The notes: generated by a model not told the origin, from the sequence alone. DNA of 64,000 bases from an uncultured Aquimarina sp. (GCA_947489195.1 CANLCT010000017.1:1-64000), one strand, 5' to 3'; shown: positions 48,077 through 57,317, counted from the first letter of the stretch. A program made the numbers and translations.

Positions 48077-49204
48077 TTATTGTTTGTGAATAGCGTTAAT
48101 TCCTCCTTCTAAATTCAATAAGGTTTTAGGGTAGTTGTTTTCTAACAATAATTCAATAGCAGCGGCGCTTCTTTTTCCAGATAAGCACATAACTACTAAT
48201 GTTTTTGAATTTGGGATTTCACCCATGCGATCCTCTAATTCATCTAAGGGAATATGTTGTCCACCTATATTTTCGTCCTCATACTCATTATAAGTACGCA
48301 CGTCTAATAAATGATAGTTTTCCTTATTTTTTAAATAAGTTTTTGCAGAAATAGTATTTATATCATTAGCATGCTTGATACCACAAAAGAATTCATAATT
48401 AGCTTCTAATTTAGTGATAATTATTTCGCTATTTTTTTGAAATTGTAGTATTTGTTGTTGTAAACTTAAGGAATCAAAATATAAAAGTTTGTCAACTAAA
48501 GGCGTACCGATACCTGCAATTAATTTAATAGTTTCGTTGGCTTGTAAGCTTCCAATAATACCTGGGAGTACGCCCAATACGCCAACATCGGAACAATTTG
48601 GAACCGAGTTGGGAGCGGGAGGTGTAGGGAATAAACAACGGTATGTTCCGCTGTTATTATAATTAAATACAGCAACTTGTCCTTGGAATTTAAAAATAGA
48701 CCCAAAAACCAAAGGTTTATCAGCTAACACACAAGCATCATTAACCAAATAGCGGGTTGGAAAGTTGTCGGTACCATCAACAATAATATCAAATTGTTTA
48801 AATAATTCAACTGCATTTTCTGTATTTAAAAAAATATTAAATACCTCCATTTTGACAAATGGATTTAGTTTTGACAAGCGATCAGCAGCCGAAGCGGCTT
48901 TAAATTGCCCCACATCATCTGTAGTATATAAAATTTGACGTTGTAAATTACTCTGATCTACTTTGTCTCCATCAATAATACCAATAGTTCCTACGCCAGC
49001 GGCAGTCAAATATTGTAATACAGGACAGCCTAAACCTCCAGCACCAATGACAAGTACTTTGGCTTGTTTTAACTTTAATTGACCTTCAACTCCTATTTGA
49101 TCTAGGATCAAGTGGCGGTGGTATTGATTTTTTTCATCAGAGGTTAGTGGTTGAAGGTTGAAGGATGAGGTTTTGTTTTTAGTGGTATTGTTGGTGTTTT
49201 TCAT
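48077..49204 (-). CDS. ThiF/MoeB-type sulfur-carrier adenylyltransferase with C-terminal rhodanese domain
   Basis: Activates the C-terminal Gly-Gly of ThiS (and possibly MoaD) by adenylation and helps load sulfur. It has 375 residues. The Rossmann ATP-binding motif GAGGLGCPVLQYL starts near residue 53, followed by the VDGTDNFPTRYLVNDAC block and RCLFPTPPAPNSVPNCSDVG. The rhodanese domain runs from about 275 to 372 with active-site loop CLSGKR (Cys340). It is last in the thiamine operon. The first 20 residues are a variable extension encoded partly by 7-nt repeats. Its 3' end has a decayed copy at 42955-43050. Confidence 0.93.
   Translation of the reverse strand: MKNTNNTTKNKTSSFNLQPLTSDEKNQYHRHLILDQIGVEGQLKLKQAKVLVIGAGGLGCPVLQYLTAAGVGTIGIIDGDKVDQSNLQRQILYTTDDVGQFKAASAADRLSKLNPFVKMEVFNIFLNTENAVELFKQFDIIVDGTDNFPTRYLVNDACVLADKPLVFGSIFKFQGQVAVFNYNNSGTYRCLFPTPPAPNSVPNCSDVGVLGVLPGIIGSLQANETIKLIAGIGTPLVDKLLYFDSLSLQQQILQFQKNSEIIITKLEANYEFFCGIKHANDINTISAKTYLKNKENYHLLDVRTYNEYEDENIGGQHIPLDELEDRMGEIPNSKTLVVMCLSGKRSAAAIELLLENNYPKTLLNLEGGINAIHKQ
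49142..49169. repeat. heptamer repeats inside the ThiF/MoeB 5' coding end
   Basis: Four tandem 7-nt units GGTTAGT, GGTTGAA, GGTTGAA, GGATGAG run from 49142 to 49169. They encode part of the non-conserved N-terminal extension (TSSFNLQPLTS) on the minus strand. The sequence matches the GGTTGAA units flanking the four-helix-bundle gene at 50685. Confidence 0.7.
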
Positions 49205-49486
49205 TTTTTGGCTGGTTGTTGGTTAGTTTTTAGTTGATCGTTGTCGGTTGTCAGTTTTTAGATTTGGATTGAGGGTCAAGTTTTTTTTAGCTTTTTCGGC
49301 GTTTTGTGCCGTAATTTTAGCTAATAGCTAGCAGATATTGATATCGTTATTTCTAAATTCCCTTTTCTAAAAATCGTGTTTATACTTCATCTTCATAAGT
49401 CTTACGTCCTACGTCATTCCACTGTTGTAATTTGGGTTGCCATTCTTTACAAGTATTAAGTAATATTTCAATTTGAATATTGGTCT
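49205..49486. repeat. spacer between thiH and ThiF/MoeB gene with heptamer-like repeats
   Basis: The spacer contains a stretch at about 49209-49264 readable as 7-nt units (for example TGTTGGT, TAGTTTT, TAGTTGA, CGGTTGT, CAGTTTT). A second stretch lies at about 49384-49420 (ACTTCAT, CTTCATA, AGTCTTA, CGTCCTA, CGTCATT). No open reading frame is supported. The second stretch is partly complementary to the repeats at 49142-49169, so this may be a decayed or gene-less heptamer element. Confidence 0.45.
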
Positions 49487-50680
49487 TTACCAAAAACTTT
49501 CCCAGTCCTTCCAAACTACTTCAAAACCTTGATTTTTTAGCATTTTGGCAATTTCTTCGGTGGGGCGTTCATCAGATATTTCAAATTGCTCTAAACTTTG
49601 AGGTTCTACCACATAGCCGCCAGGATTTGTTTTAGATTCGGCACTAATGGAAGTGATTCCTAATTTAACAACATTATTTCTAAATACTTCACTTTCTCTG
49701 GTTGACATGGACAGTTCCACATCTTCATCCAATAGACGAAAAGCACAAATGGCTTGAACTAAATCGGGATCGGTCATTTCTACTTTAGGTTCTAGACCAC
49801 CACTATGCGGACGTAATCTAGGAAAAGAAATAGAATATTTAGTTTTCCAGTAAGTGCGTTGTAAGTATTTTAAATGCAATGCAGTAAAAAAACTATCGGT
49901 ACGCCAATCTTCTAAACCAAATAAAGCGCCTAAGCCTATTTTATGCACACCTGCTTTTCCGAGCCTGTCGGGCGTTTCTAAACGATAATAAAAATTACTC
50001 TTTTTTCCTTTTGGATGGTGTTTTTTATATTCGTCTTTATGGTAGGTTTCTTGATACACCAAAACGGCGTATAGTCCACTATCAACTAAAGTTTCATAAT
50101 CGGGTTGATCTAAAGGCTGCACCTCGATAGTAATATTACTAAAATGCTTTTGGATTAATTCAATGGCATGTTTAATATAAGAGACTCCTACGGTTTTATT
50201 GGCTTCACCAGTAACAAGCAATATGTGGTCGTAGCCTTTTGCTTTTAAGAATTCAACTTCCTTTAAAATTTCAGCATCTGTAAGTGTTCGACGTGCAATT
50301 TTATTGGTCATACTAAATCCGCAGTAAGTACAAATATTTTGACACTCATTACTCAAATACATAGGGACATACATTTGCATGGTATTCCCAAAACGCTTTT
50401 TAGTAAGCTGACTACTTAATTGCGCCATTTGTTCCAAATAAGGACGTGCAGCTGGCGAAATTAAAGCCTTAAAATCTTCAATGTCACGTTTTGTGTTTGT
50501 TAATGCGCGTTCAACATCAGCGGCTGTTTTAGCGTAGATATCGCTAGTGACTTGATTCCAGTTATGTTTGTCAAAAGTTTCGTTAAAACTTTTTTGGGTT
50601 GAGGGTTGAGGGTTGAGGGTTGTAACACCTTTGGTGTTATTTTTTGGTAATATCGATATGTTATTTTTTGAATGTTCCAT
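49487..50680 (-). CDS. thiH: radical SAM tyrosine lyase ThiH with repeat-encoded N-terminal extension
   Basis: Cleaves tyrosine to dehydroglycine for assembly of the thiazole ring, with ThiG. It has 397 residues. The radical SAM CxxxCxxC motif is Cys113, Cys117, Cys120 (CQNICTYCGF). The conserved protein begins near residue 32 (SFNETFDKHNW). Residues 1-31 are an unusual extension whose LNPQPSTQ part is encoded by four 7-nt repeats (50597-50624). No alternative start codon lies between the repeats and the conserved part. The start codon lies inside the four-helix-bundle element just upstream. Confidence 0.93.
   Translation of the reverse strand: MEHSKNNISILPKNNTKGVTTLNPQPSTQKSFNETFDKHNWNQVTSDIYAKTAADVERALTNTKRDIEDFKALISPAARPYLEQMAQLSSQLTKKRFGNTMQMYVPMYLSNECQNICTYCGFSMTNKIARRTLTDAEILKEVEFLKAKGYDHILLVTGEANKTVGVSYIKHAIELIQKHFSNITIEVQPLDQPDYETLVDSGLYAVLVYQETYHKDEYKKHHPKGKKSNFYYRLETPDRLGKAGVHKIGLGALFGLEDWRTDSFFTALHLKYLQRTYWKTKYSISFPRLRPHSGGLEPKVEMTDPDLVQAICAFRLLDEDVELSMSTRESEVFRNNVVKLGITSISAESKTNPGGYVVEPQSLEQFEISDERPTEEIAKMLKNQGFEVVWKDWESFW
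50597..50624. repeat. left inverted repeat of element A, inside thiH
   Basis: Three perfect GGTTGAG units and one GGTTGTA. Because 7 is not a multiple of 3, gain or loss of one unit would shift the thiH reading frame. Confidence 0.85.
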
Positions 50681-50684
50681 AAGT

Positions 50685-51038
50685 TTACTTTAATTGAGAC
50701 ATTCTCAAGTTGTACAGCATTCTTCGTATAATTCTTGCTTCTTCATTGATCACTTCAAAATTTTCCTTTGAAATGAAATCTAAGTCTTTTGATAATCGGA
50801 GTAAATACGCTACTTCGGTTATTGATCCAGAGGCAATTTTGATAAATCGAGTAAATTCTTTAGGTGTATCGTAGCCACAACCTTCAGCAATATTTGTTGG
50901 AACAGATGATGAAGCTCTTCGTAATTGAGAAATTAAACCAAATTTTTCTTCGGAAGGGAAATTGCTAGTAAGACCATAAATTTCTAAACATAATTTATGT
51001 GATCTTTCCCATACCTTTAAATCTTCATAATTTCTCAT
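50685..51038 (-). CDS. four-helix-bundle protein A (23S rRNA intervening-sequence-protein/Avd-like)
   Basis: A 117-residue helical protein of the family that includes proteins encoded in 23S rRNA intervening sequences and Avd of diversity-generating retroelements. The hallmarks are YEDLKVWERSHKLCLEIY near the N-terminus and the central QLRRASSSVPTNIAEG motif. An upstream in-frame ATG at 51071 would add 11 residues but lies in tandem repeats. It ends 4 bases before the thiH start, in the operon orientation, so it is co-transcribed. No reverse transcriptase or rRNA gene is nearby. The role is unknown; RNA or DNA binding is likely from the family. Confidence 0.88.
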   Translation of the reverse strand: MRNYEDLKVWERSHKLCLEIYGLTSNFPSEEKFGLISQLRRASSSVPTNIAEGCGYDTPKEFTRFIKIASGSITEVAYLLRLSKDLDFISKENFEVINEEARIIRRMLYNLRMSQLK

Positions 51039-51059
51039 TACTATTTTCTTTATTAAAAA

Positions 51060-51115
51060 TTCATACTTCATACTTCATACTTCATACTTCAAGCTTCGAC
51101 CTTCAACCTTCAACC
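51060..51115. repeat. eight tandem heptamers at the 5' side of four-helix-bundle gene A
   Basis: Eight contiguous 7-nt units: TTCATAC four times (51060-51087), TTCAAGC, TTCGACC, TTCAACC, TTCAACC. The last four form the right inverted repeat of element A. On the minus strand the units contain ATG codons in different frames just upstream of the gene. Confidence 0.92.
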
Positions 51116-51120
51116 AATTT

Positions 51121-51885
51121 CTACGAAAGAAAACTCGTTAATGGACTACTCGCTTCAGCATGTTGCTTTACGGGAGCTAATTTTGCTTCGTAAGCCATTC
51201 TTCCTGCCTGGACAGCCATTTTAAAAGCTTTTGCCATTTCAACGGGGTTTTGCGAAACTGCGATTGCGGTATTTACCAAAACTGCATCGGCACCTAATTC
51301 CATAGCATATGCAGCGTGTGATGGAGCTCCGATACCTGCATCAACAATAACGGGTACGTTGCTCTGATCGATAATAATCTCTAAAAAATCTTGTGTTTTT
51401 AATCCTTTATTACTCCCAATTGGCGCTCCCAAAGGCATTACACATTGAGCACCTACTTCTTCTAAACGTTTGCATAAAACAGGATCAGCGTGTATATATG
51501 GCATCACAACAAAGCCTAATTTGACTAATTCTTCGGCAGCTTTTAGGGTTTCAATAGGATCGGGTAATAAATATTTAGGATCGGGATGAATTTCTAATTT
51601 AATCCAATTGGTTTCTAAAGCTTCTCGAGCCATTTGCGCTGCAAAAACAGCTTCTTTAGTATCTCTAACTCCTGAAGTGTTAGGCAACAAATTAATATGC
51701 TGATGTTTCAAATGAGTTAAAATATCATCCTGTTCATTGCTAACCTCAACTCTTTTTAAAGCTACAGTAACCAATTCACTTTCCGAAGCTACTAAAGCTT
51801 CTTCCATTAAAACTGATGAACTAAATTTCCCTGTTCCTGTAAACAAGCGAGAGGTGAATTCTTTATTTGCTATTTTTAATTTCAT
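51121..51885 (-). CDS. thiG: thiazole synthase ThiG
   Basis: Forms the thiazole phosphate of thiamine from DXP, dehydroglycine and ThiS thiocarboxylate. It has 254 residues with a TIM-barrel fold. Family blocks are [22 protein letters not shown] (with the DXP Schiff-base lysine), [15 protein letters not shown] and [21 protein letters not shown]. It follows thiE and precedes the element-A insertion that separates it from thiH. Confidence 0.97.
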   Translation of the reverse strand: MKLKIANKEFTSRLFTGTGKFSSSVLMEEALVASESELVTVALKRVEVSNEQDDILTHLKHQHINLLPNTSGVRDTKEAVFAAQMAREALETNWIKLEIHPDPKYLLPDPIETLKAAEELVKLGFVVMPYIHADPVLCKRLEEVGAQCVMPLGAPIGSNKGLKTQDFLEIIIDQSNVPVIVDAGIGAPSHAAYAMELGADAVLVNTAIAVSQNPVEMAKAFKMAVQAGRMAYEAKLAPVKQHAEASSPLTSFLS

Positions 51886-51890
51886 ATTTC

Positions 51891-51918
51891 TAGCTGTTGG
51901 CTAATAGCTAATTGCTAA
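51891..51918. repeat. heptamer repeats at the thiE/thiG junction
   Basis: Four tandem 7-nt units (TAGCTGT, TGGCTAA, TAGCTAA, TTGCTAA) span the short spacer and the last codons of thiE. No gene or clear inverted partner is present. Confidence 0.7.
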
Positions 51919-52549
51919 AAGTTTGTTCTATTTGTTCTATTCTTTGTTTTAACTCCAATTCACTTTCTCCAGTTAATAAACCAGAAACAGCAATATTAGA
52001 TAATCCTGTTGTTGATAATTCTGGAAGGTCGCTTAATGTGATTCCTCCAATACCTACAATAGGTAATTGGAAACCCTTCAAAACAATCTGATTTACAATT
52101 TCAGAATATCCTTTCGCTCCTAAAATAGGACTTAACTTATCCTTTGTTATTGTAAATCTAAATGGCCCTAAACCAATATAATCTACTCCATCTTCAATAT
52201 GCTGCAAACAATCCTCAAGTGTGTTTGCTGTTCCTCCAATAATTGCTTCTTCTCCTAATTGTTTTCTAACTTCTTTAGGGTTTGTATCTGTTAATCCAAC
52301 GTGTACTCCATCGGCACCAGATTCTCCTGCAACTCCTATATTATCATTAATAATTAAAACCGCTCCATAGGTATCACATATTTTTCTCGCTTCTTTTGCT
52401 GCTTTTAAATAATCCAGTAACTCCACATTTTTTAGACGTAATTGCACCCATTTACATCCCGATTTGCAAACAGCTTCTATATTTTGTAAATGCTCTTCAA
52501 TGCTTTTTCCTTGGGAAATATATTGGGTATATGTTTTTTGTAAACTCAT
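51908..52549 (-). CDS. thiE: thiamine-phosphate synthase ThiE
   Basis: Joins HMP-pyrophosphate and thiazole phosphate to thiamine monophosphate. It has 213 residues. It carries the features of a true ThiE: INDNIGVAGESGADGVHVG with the metal and pyrophosphate site, and GLGPFRFTITKDKLSPILG. This separates it from the two ThiE-like paralogues in the window. It is preceded by the element-B four-helix-bundle gene. Confidence 0.94.
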   Translation of the reverse strand: MSLQKTYTQYISQGKSIEEHLQNIEAVCKSGCKWVQLRLKNVELLDYLKAAKEARKICDTYGAVLIINDNIGVAGESGADGVHVGLTDTNPKEVRKQLGEEAIIGGTANTLEDCLQHIEDGVDYIGLGPFRFTITKDKLSPILGAKGYSEIVNQIVLKGFQLPIVGIGGITLSDLPELSTTGLSNIAVSGLLTGESELELKQRIEQIEQTFSN

Positions 52550-52558
52550 AGTAATAAG

Positions 52559-53092
52559 AAGTTAAGAATTTAAGGAGTTAACAATTGCTTTGCAATAGGC
52601 ATTTAGTAATTTGCTTACTTCAATCAAAAGAACCTTTTCATTAGTAATCGTTTCCTTATAATTTAAATCTTGGGTTAAAATCAAAAAATAGCGACATTCT
52701 TCTAAAGAGCCTTGCGCGATATTAAAAAACCGAAGTTTATCTTTTGTTCCTTTCTTTTTATATCCTTCTGCAATATTTGCAGCAATTGAGGTAGCAGCTC
52801 TTCTAAATTGAATCGTTAATCCATAAGTCTCTTCTTTAGGAAAACCTTTAGTCATAGTGTATACGCATAAAACAAATTGATGTGCTTTTTGCCACACTAA
52901 TAAATCTTCAAAAGATTGACTTTTTTTCATACTTAATTTCTTTGTTCTAACTACTTAACTTCTTCCTTCTTAACTCCTATTTATTACAGCTTAACTACTT
53001 CATTCTTATTTCTTAACTTCTATTTGTTACAGCTTAACTCCTTAACTACTTCTTTCTTAACTTCTATTTGTAACTACTTAACTTCTTAACTA
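52559..53092. mobile_element. four-helix-bundle element B (inverted repeats, right side expanded)
   Basis: A unit of about 530 bp between thiD and thiE. The left repeat (52560-52581, AGTTAAGAATTTAAGGAGTTA) and the reverse complement of 53071-53092 (AGTTAAGAAGTTAAGTAGTTA...) agree at about 19 of 22 positions. Between the gene and the right repeat lie further imperfect copies of the same unit. It contains a single four-helix-bundle gene. Confidence 0.6.
52562..52930 (-). CDS. four-helix-bundle protein B (23S rRNA intervening-sequence-protein/Avd-like)
   Basis: A 122-residue helical protein of the same family as those at 50685 and 54518. It carries FEDLLVWQKAHQFVLCVY and the central motif QFRRAATSIAANIAEG, then a KDKLRFFNIAQGSLEECRYF helix. 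It is similar to protein A in the family core but clearly divergent, so it is not a recent copy. It lies in operon orientation 12 bases upstream of thiE. Its 3' coding end overlaps the left inverted repeat. The function is unknown. Confidence 0.88.
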   Translation of the reverse strand: MKKSQSFEDLLVWQKAHQFVLCVYTMTKGFPKEETYGLTIQFRRAATSIAANIAEGYKKKGTKDKLRFFNIAQGSLEECRYFLILTQDLNYKETITNEKVLLIEVSKLLNAYCKAIVNSLNS

Positions 53093-53110
53093 CTTCATTC
53101 TCAACTCCAA
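52937..53110. repeat. degenerate repeat array upstream of four-helix-bundle gene B
   Basis: About 3.5 imperfect copies of a unit of roughly 45 bp, rich in TTAACTTC and TTAACTAC. Cores such as CTTAACTTCTATTTG occur at about 53012 and 53057, with a related CTTAACTCCTATTTA at 52969. The array fills the whole spacer between thiD and the gene and carries no open reading frame. Confidence 0.85.
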
Positions 53111-53125
53111 TTTCAACCTCTCAAA

Positions 53126-53890
53126 TTAAAATCTAAAATTCCCTAACAGCTCTTTGTTACTTCCCAAATATTTTTCTGTAAATCGCTTAGCGCGAAAACA
53201 ACTTTTTAGTAGCGGAAAACCTAGGCTTAAATAAGCAGTTATGGCACTGGATAATACACAGCCACTTCCGTGCTTTGGATAAACAGTTTGGTGTTTGGGG
53301 TTTATCGGATATTTTTCACCTAGTTTGGTATATAAATAATCTTTTCCTTTTTCGGATTCGTTATGCCCTCCTTTTAAAAACAGGTTTGTTTTTGAGCTAA
53401 CATGCGCAATGGTTTCGACTATATTCTTGGTAGGATATAGTTGCTGAATCTCATCATAATTAGGTGTCAATACATATATCTTTGATAATACATCATCAAA
53501 TATTTTTGAATCAAAATCTATTTGAGTTTCTGAATGAAAGTCAAAATTTGTCGAGGCACTTAAAACAGGGTCTACAATTATTTTAATTTCCGCGTTTAAT
53601 GAAATTAATACATTAATTATTTCGGACATTGTCCGCCAATTTTCAATAATTCCAATTTTTACTACATCTATTTGAAAACGACTAAATAGAGTTTTAATTT
53701 GCTTTTTTATAATTTCAACATCTATCCAAATACATTCTATAAATTCAGTATCTGTTTGAATCGTATTTGCTGTACAAACGGATAGTCCTTGACATTTTAA
53801 CGCCTCAAAGGTTTTGCAATCGGCAACTAAACCCGCGCCTCCCGAAGGATCAAAACCTGCAATGGATAATATGTGGGGTCTTTTTTTCAA
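53126..53890 (-). CDS. thiD: hydroxymethylpyrimidine/phosphomethylpyrimidine kinase ThiD
   Basis: Phosphorylates HMP and HMP-phosphate in the pyrimidine branch of thiamine synthesis. It has 254 residues of the ribokinase fold. The N-terminal motif ILSIAGFDPSGGAGLVADCK is typical. The C-terminal anion-hole/catalytic region reads TVYPKHGSGCVLSSAITA, close to the usual GTGC motif but with S in the second position (GSGC). It is directly adjacent to the ThiE-like gene. Confidence 0.92.
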   Translation of the reverse strand: MKKRPHILSIAGFDPSGGAGLVADCKTFEALKCQGLSVCTANTIQTDTEFIECIWIDVEIIKKQIKTLFSRFQIDVVKIGIIENWRTMSEIINVLISLNAEIKIIVDPVLSASTNFDFHSETQIDFDSKIFDDVLSKIYVLTPNYDEIQQLYPTKNIVETIAHVSSKTNLFLKGGHNESEKGKDYLYTKLGEKYPINPKHQTVYPKHGSGCVLSSAITAYLSLGFPLLKSCFRAKRFTEKYLGSNKELLGNFRF

Positions 53891-54496
53891 TTAAATATGG
53901 GTTATCGTTTGGGTATAATGGTTTCTTATTTTTTTAAATGCGGTAATTGGAGAATTGCTTTTCCAAACACTTCCTAAAACAGCGACTCCATTATAGCCTA
54001 AGTTCAATGCTTTAGGTATATTTTGTGTTGTAATTCCTCCTAAAGCGATAATTCGTTTGTCAATATGATTTACATCAAAACTTTTGCCTTCATAGCCTTC
54101 TTTTGATATGGACGAAAAAACGGGACTTAAAAAATGGTAATCAAATTCGAATTCACAATTAGCTAGGTCTTCTGGTTTATGAAATGAAGAGCTAATAGTT
54201 TTGCCAAACATGCTAAGTCCTTTAAAATATTGCCCAGGATTGTCTATATGGTCTATTCTTTTTTGCTCCGTAAAATGAATGCCTTTTAAGTTGAACTCAT
54301 TTATTAATTCATGAAAATGATGGACCACAATTCGGTTGTGGTACTGTTCATCAATTTGATTTAAATAATCACAATGCGCTTGATAATTTTTAGTGGGTTT
54401 CCTTAAATGATAATACTGCAAGCCTTCTTGAAAAAACTGATGTAGTATTTCAATTTCATTAGGAATATCATTTTCTGGAGCTATTAAAATTAGCAT
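53891..54496 (-). CDS. ThiE/TenI-like protein of the thiamine operon
   Basis: A 201-residue TIM-barrel protein of the ThiE/TenI superfamily, the second such gene in the operon. The start is set at MLILIAPENDIPNEIEILHQ because it aligns with the orphan paralogue at 40536; an upstream in-frame ATG at 54517 would overlap the preceding gene. The ThiE pyrophosphate-site residues of the true ThiE are not evident, so a TenI-like salvage or accessory role is possible. It is directly followed by thiD. Confidence 0.85.
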   Translation of the reverse strand: MLILIAPENDIPNEIEILHQFFQEGLQYYHLRKPTKNYQAHCDYLNQIDEQYHNRIVVHHFHELINEFNLKGIHFTEQKRIDHIDNPGQYFKGLSMFGKTISSSFHKPEDLANCEFEFDYHFLSPVFSSISKEGYEGKSFDVNHIDKRIIALGGITTQNIPKALNLGYNGVAVLGSVWKSNSPITAFKKIRNHYTQTITHI

Positions 54497-54500
54497 ATAA

Positions 54501-54533
54501 TAATTATGAATTTTCAATTAAGAATTACGAATT
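54501..54533. repeat. left inverted repeat of element C
   Basis: Units AATTATG, AATTTTC, AATTAAG, AATTACG and AATT in perfect 7-nt register. It overlaps the 3' end of the four-helix-bundle gene, whose stop codon is at 54518-54520. Confidence 0.85.
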
Positions 54534-54871
54534 GTCTTTTGTATGCTTCCAATAATCTTTAACAGTTCTTCAACATCATTTAATAATTCTATTTTAACCT
54601 TCTCTGAAATATAATCGGAATCAAATAGTAAGCGTATCCAGTATTTACTTTCTCTCGCTTCTTTATAGGAAATAGACAATTTAGCATAAAAATCCTTTTT
54701 ACTTTGACCTCCAATAGCCTCTTCAATATTTGCTCCAATTGAAGTTCCTGAACGCAGTAATTGTTTTGAAAGGACGAATTCTTTTTTTGATTCCATTAAA
54801 AACCGGCAATGTTTTACAATTTTAACTGCAAAAGCATAACTTTTTTCTTGTACCACATTACCAGTTTTCAT
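54518..54871 (-). CDS. four-helix-bundle protein C (23S rRNA intervening-sequence-protein/Avd-like)
   Basis: A 117-residue helical protein, the most divergent of the three. The central motif reads LLRSGTSIGANIEEA, followed by KKDFYAKLSISYKEARESKY. It starts at the ATG at 54871; an upstream ATG (54880) would add three residues. It is in operon orientation and lies inside a pair of 33-bp inverted repeats. No partner enzyme is adjacent. The function is unknown; the family suggests nucleic-acid binding. Confidence 0.87.
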   Translation of the reverse strand: MKTGNVVQEKSYAFAVKIVKHCRFLMESKKEFVLSKQLLRSGTSIGANIEEAIGGQSKKDFYAKLSISYKEARESKYWIRLLFDSDYISEKVKIELLNDVEELLKIIGSIQKTIRNS

Positions 54872-54886
54872 TAGTGTCAATTATTG

Positions 54887-54916
54887 AATTCGTAATTCCT
54901 AATTAATCATTCATAA

Positions 54917-54919
<3 letters not shown>
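54887..54919. repeat. right inverted repeat of element C
   Basis: Units AATTCGT, AATTCCT, AATTAAT, CATTCAT and AATTA in 7-nt register. The reverse complement matches the left repeat at 29 of 33 positions. It overlaps the 3' end of thiC by three bases. Confidence 0.85.
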
Positions 54920-56870
<1,951 letters not shown>

Positions 56871-56880
56871 AGATTAATTT

Positions 56881-57081
56881 TCACCCTCCCTGAGTAGCTT
56901 GAATAATAGTTACCTCATCATTTTGGTTTAGATGAGTTTGTTTCCAATTATTTTTTGAAATAATTTGGTTATTGATAGCTACTGCAATACCTTGTTTAGA
57001 AATTTTTAAGTGTTCTAAAAGTTGATCTAATGAGCTAGTGTTTGCTATAGTTTTGGATTCGTGATTTACGTTTATAGTCAT
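56881..57081 (-). CDS. thiS: sulfur carrier protein ThiS
   Basis: A small ubiquitin-like sulfur carrier, 66 residues, ending in the required Gly-Gly (IQATQGG), where ThiF adenylates it and sulfur is loaded for ThiG. The fold pattern (MTINVNHESKTI, LDQLLEHLKI, GIAVAINNQII) is typical. The start is the ATG at 57081; an upstream ATG at 57090 would add three residues. It is the first gene after the TPP riboswitch. Confidence 0.95.
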   Translation of the reverse strand: MTINVNHESKTIANTSSLDQLLEHLKISKQGIAVAINNQIISKNNWKQTHLNQNDEVTIIQATQGG

Positions 57082-57224
57082 GATAAGCAATCAGGTTTCA
57101 GCTATTAAATGTAAATTTTGGGAATTTTCTGCCTAAGCAGAAATATGAGAAATTCAAAATCTATGGTAATTCACATTAGATTTTTCCTTTGAGGATTTAG
57201 ATTTTCATTTGCATGAAAATGAAT

Positions 57225-57300
57225 CTTTTCCCTTCGCCGGTACTAACCGTATCAGGTTCAAAGGGTATTTCTCAGTTCAATTTAATGAACACCCCTAAAG
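57225..57300 (-). ncRNA. TPP riboswitch (THI element)
   Basis: On the minus strand the conserved core elements are in order: AGGGGTG, CTGAGA, ACCCTTTGAACCTGAT, CGGTTAGTACCGGCG and AAGGGA. CTTT (57297-57300) pairs with AAAG (57225-57228) as P1. It precedes the thiS-thiC operon by about 140 bases. A further hairpin at about 57199-57226 (ATTTTCAT with ATGAAAAT) may belong to the expression platform; no T-run follows it, so the switch may act on translation or by another route. Confidence 0.97.
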
Positions 57301-57309
57301 TTACGGTGA

Positions 57310-57317
57310 CAAAAATA
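57310..57317 (-). promoter_or_regulatory. -7 box of thiamine operon
   Basis: CAAAAATA on the plus strand reads TATTTTTG on the minus strand, an exact TAnnTTTG match. A start site about 7 bases downstream would fall almost exactly at the first base of the TPP riboswitch. Confidence 0.7.

Larger units (their letters stand above)
50597..51115. mobile_element. four-helix-bundle element A (inverted heptamer repeats around an IVP-like gene)
   Basis: A 519-bp unit between thiG and thiH. The left repeat (50597-50624: GGTTGAG three times, then GGTTGTA) and the reverse complement of the right repeat (51088-51115: GGTTGAA, GGTTGAA, GGTCGAA, GCTTGAA) agree at 22 of 28 positions and point inward like terminal inverted repeats. 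The unit contains one four-helix-bundle gene plus the first 28 codons of thiH. Its mobility is inferred from structure only; no transposase is present. Confidence 0.65.

Noticed and set aside
50597..53110. Heptamer and longer repeats in the thiamine operon considered as a CRISPR array
   Set aside because: The units are 7 nt or imperfect copies of about 45 bp without unique spacers of even length, and no cas genes are present.
50685..54871. Four-helix-bundle genes considered as part of a diversity-generating retroelement
   Set aside because: No reverse transcriptase, template/variable repeat pair or target protein is present in the window.
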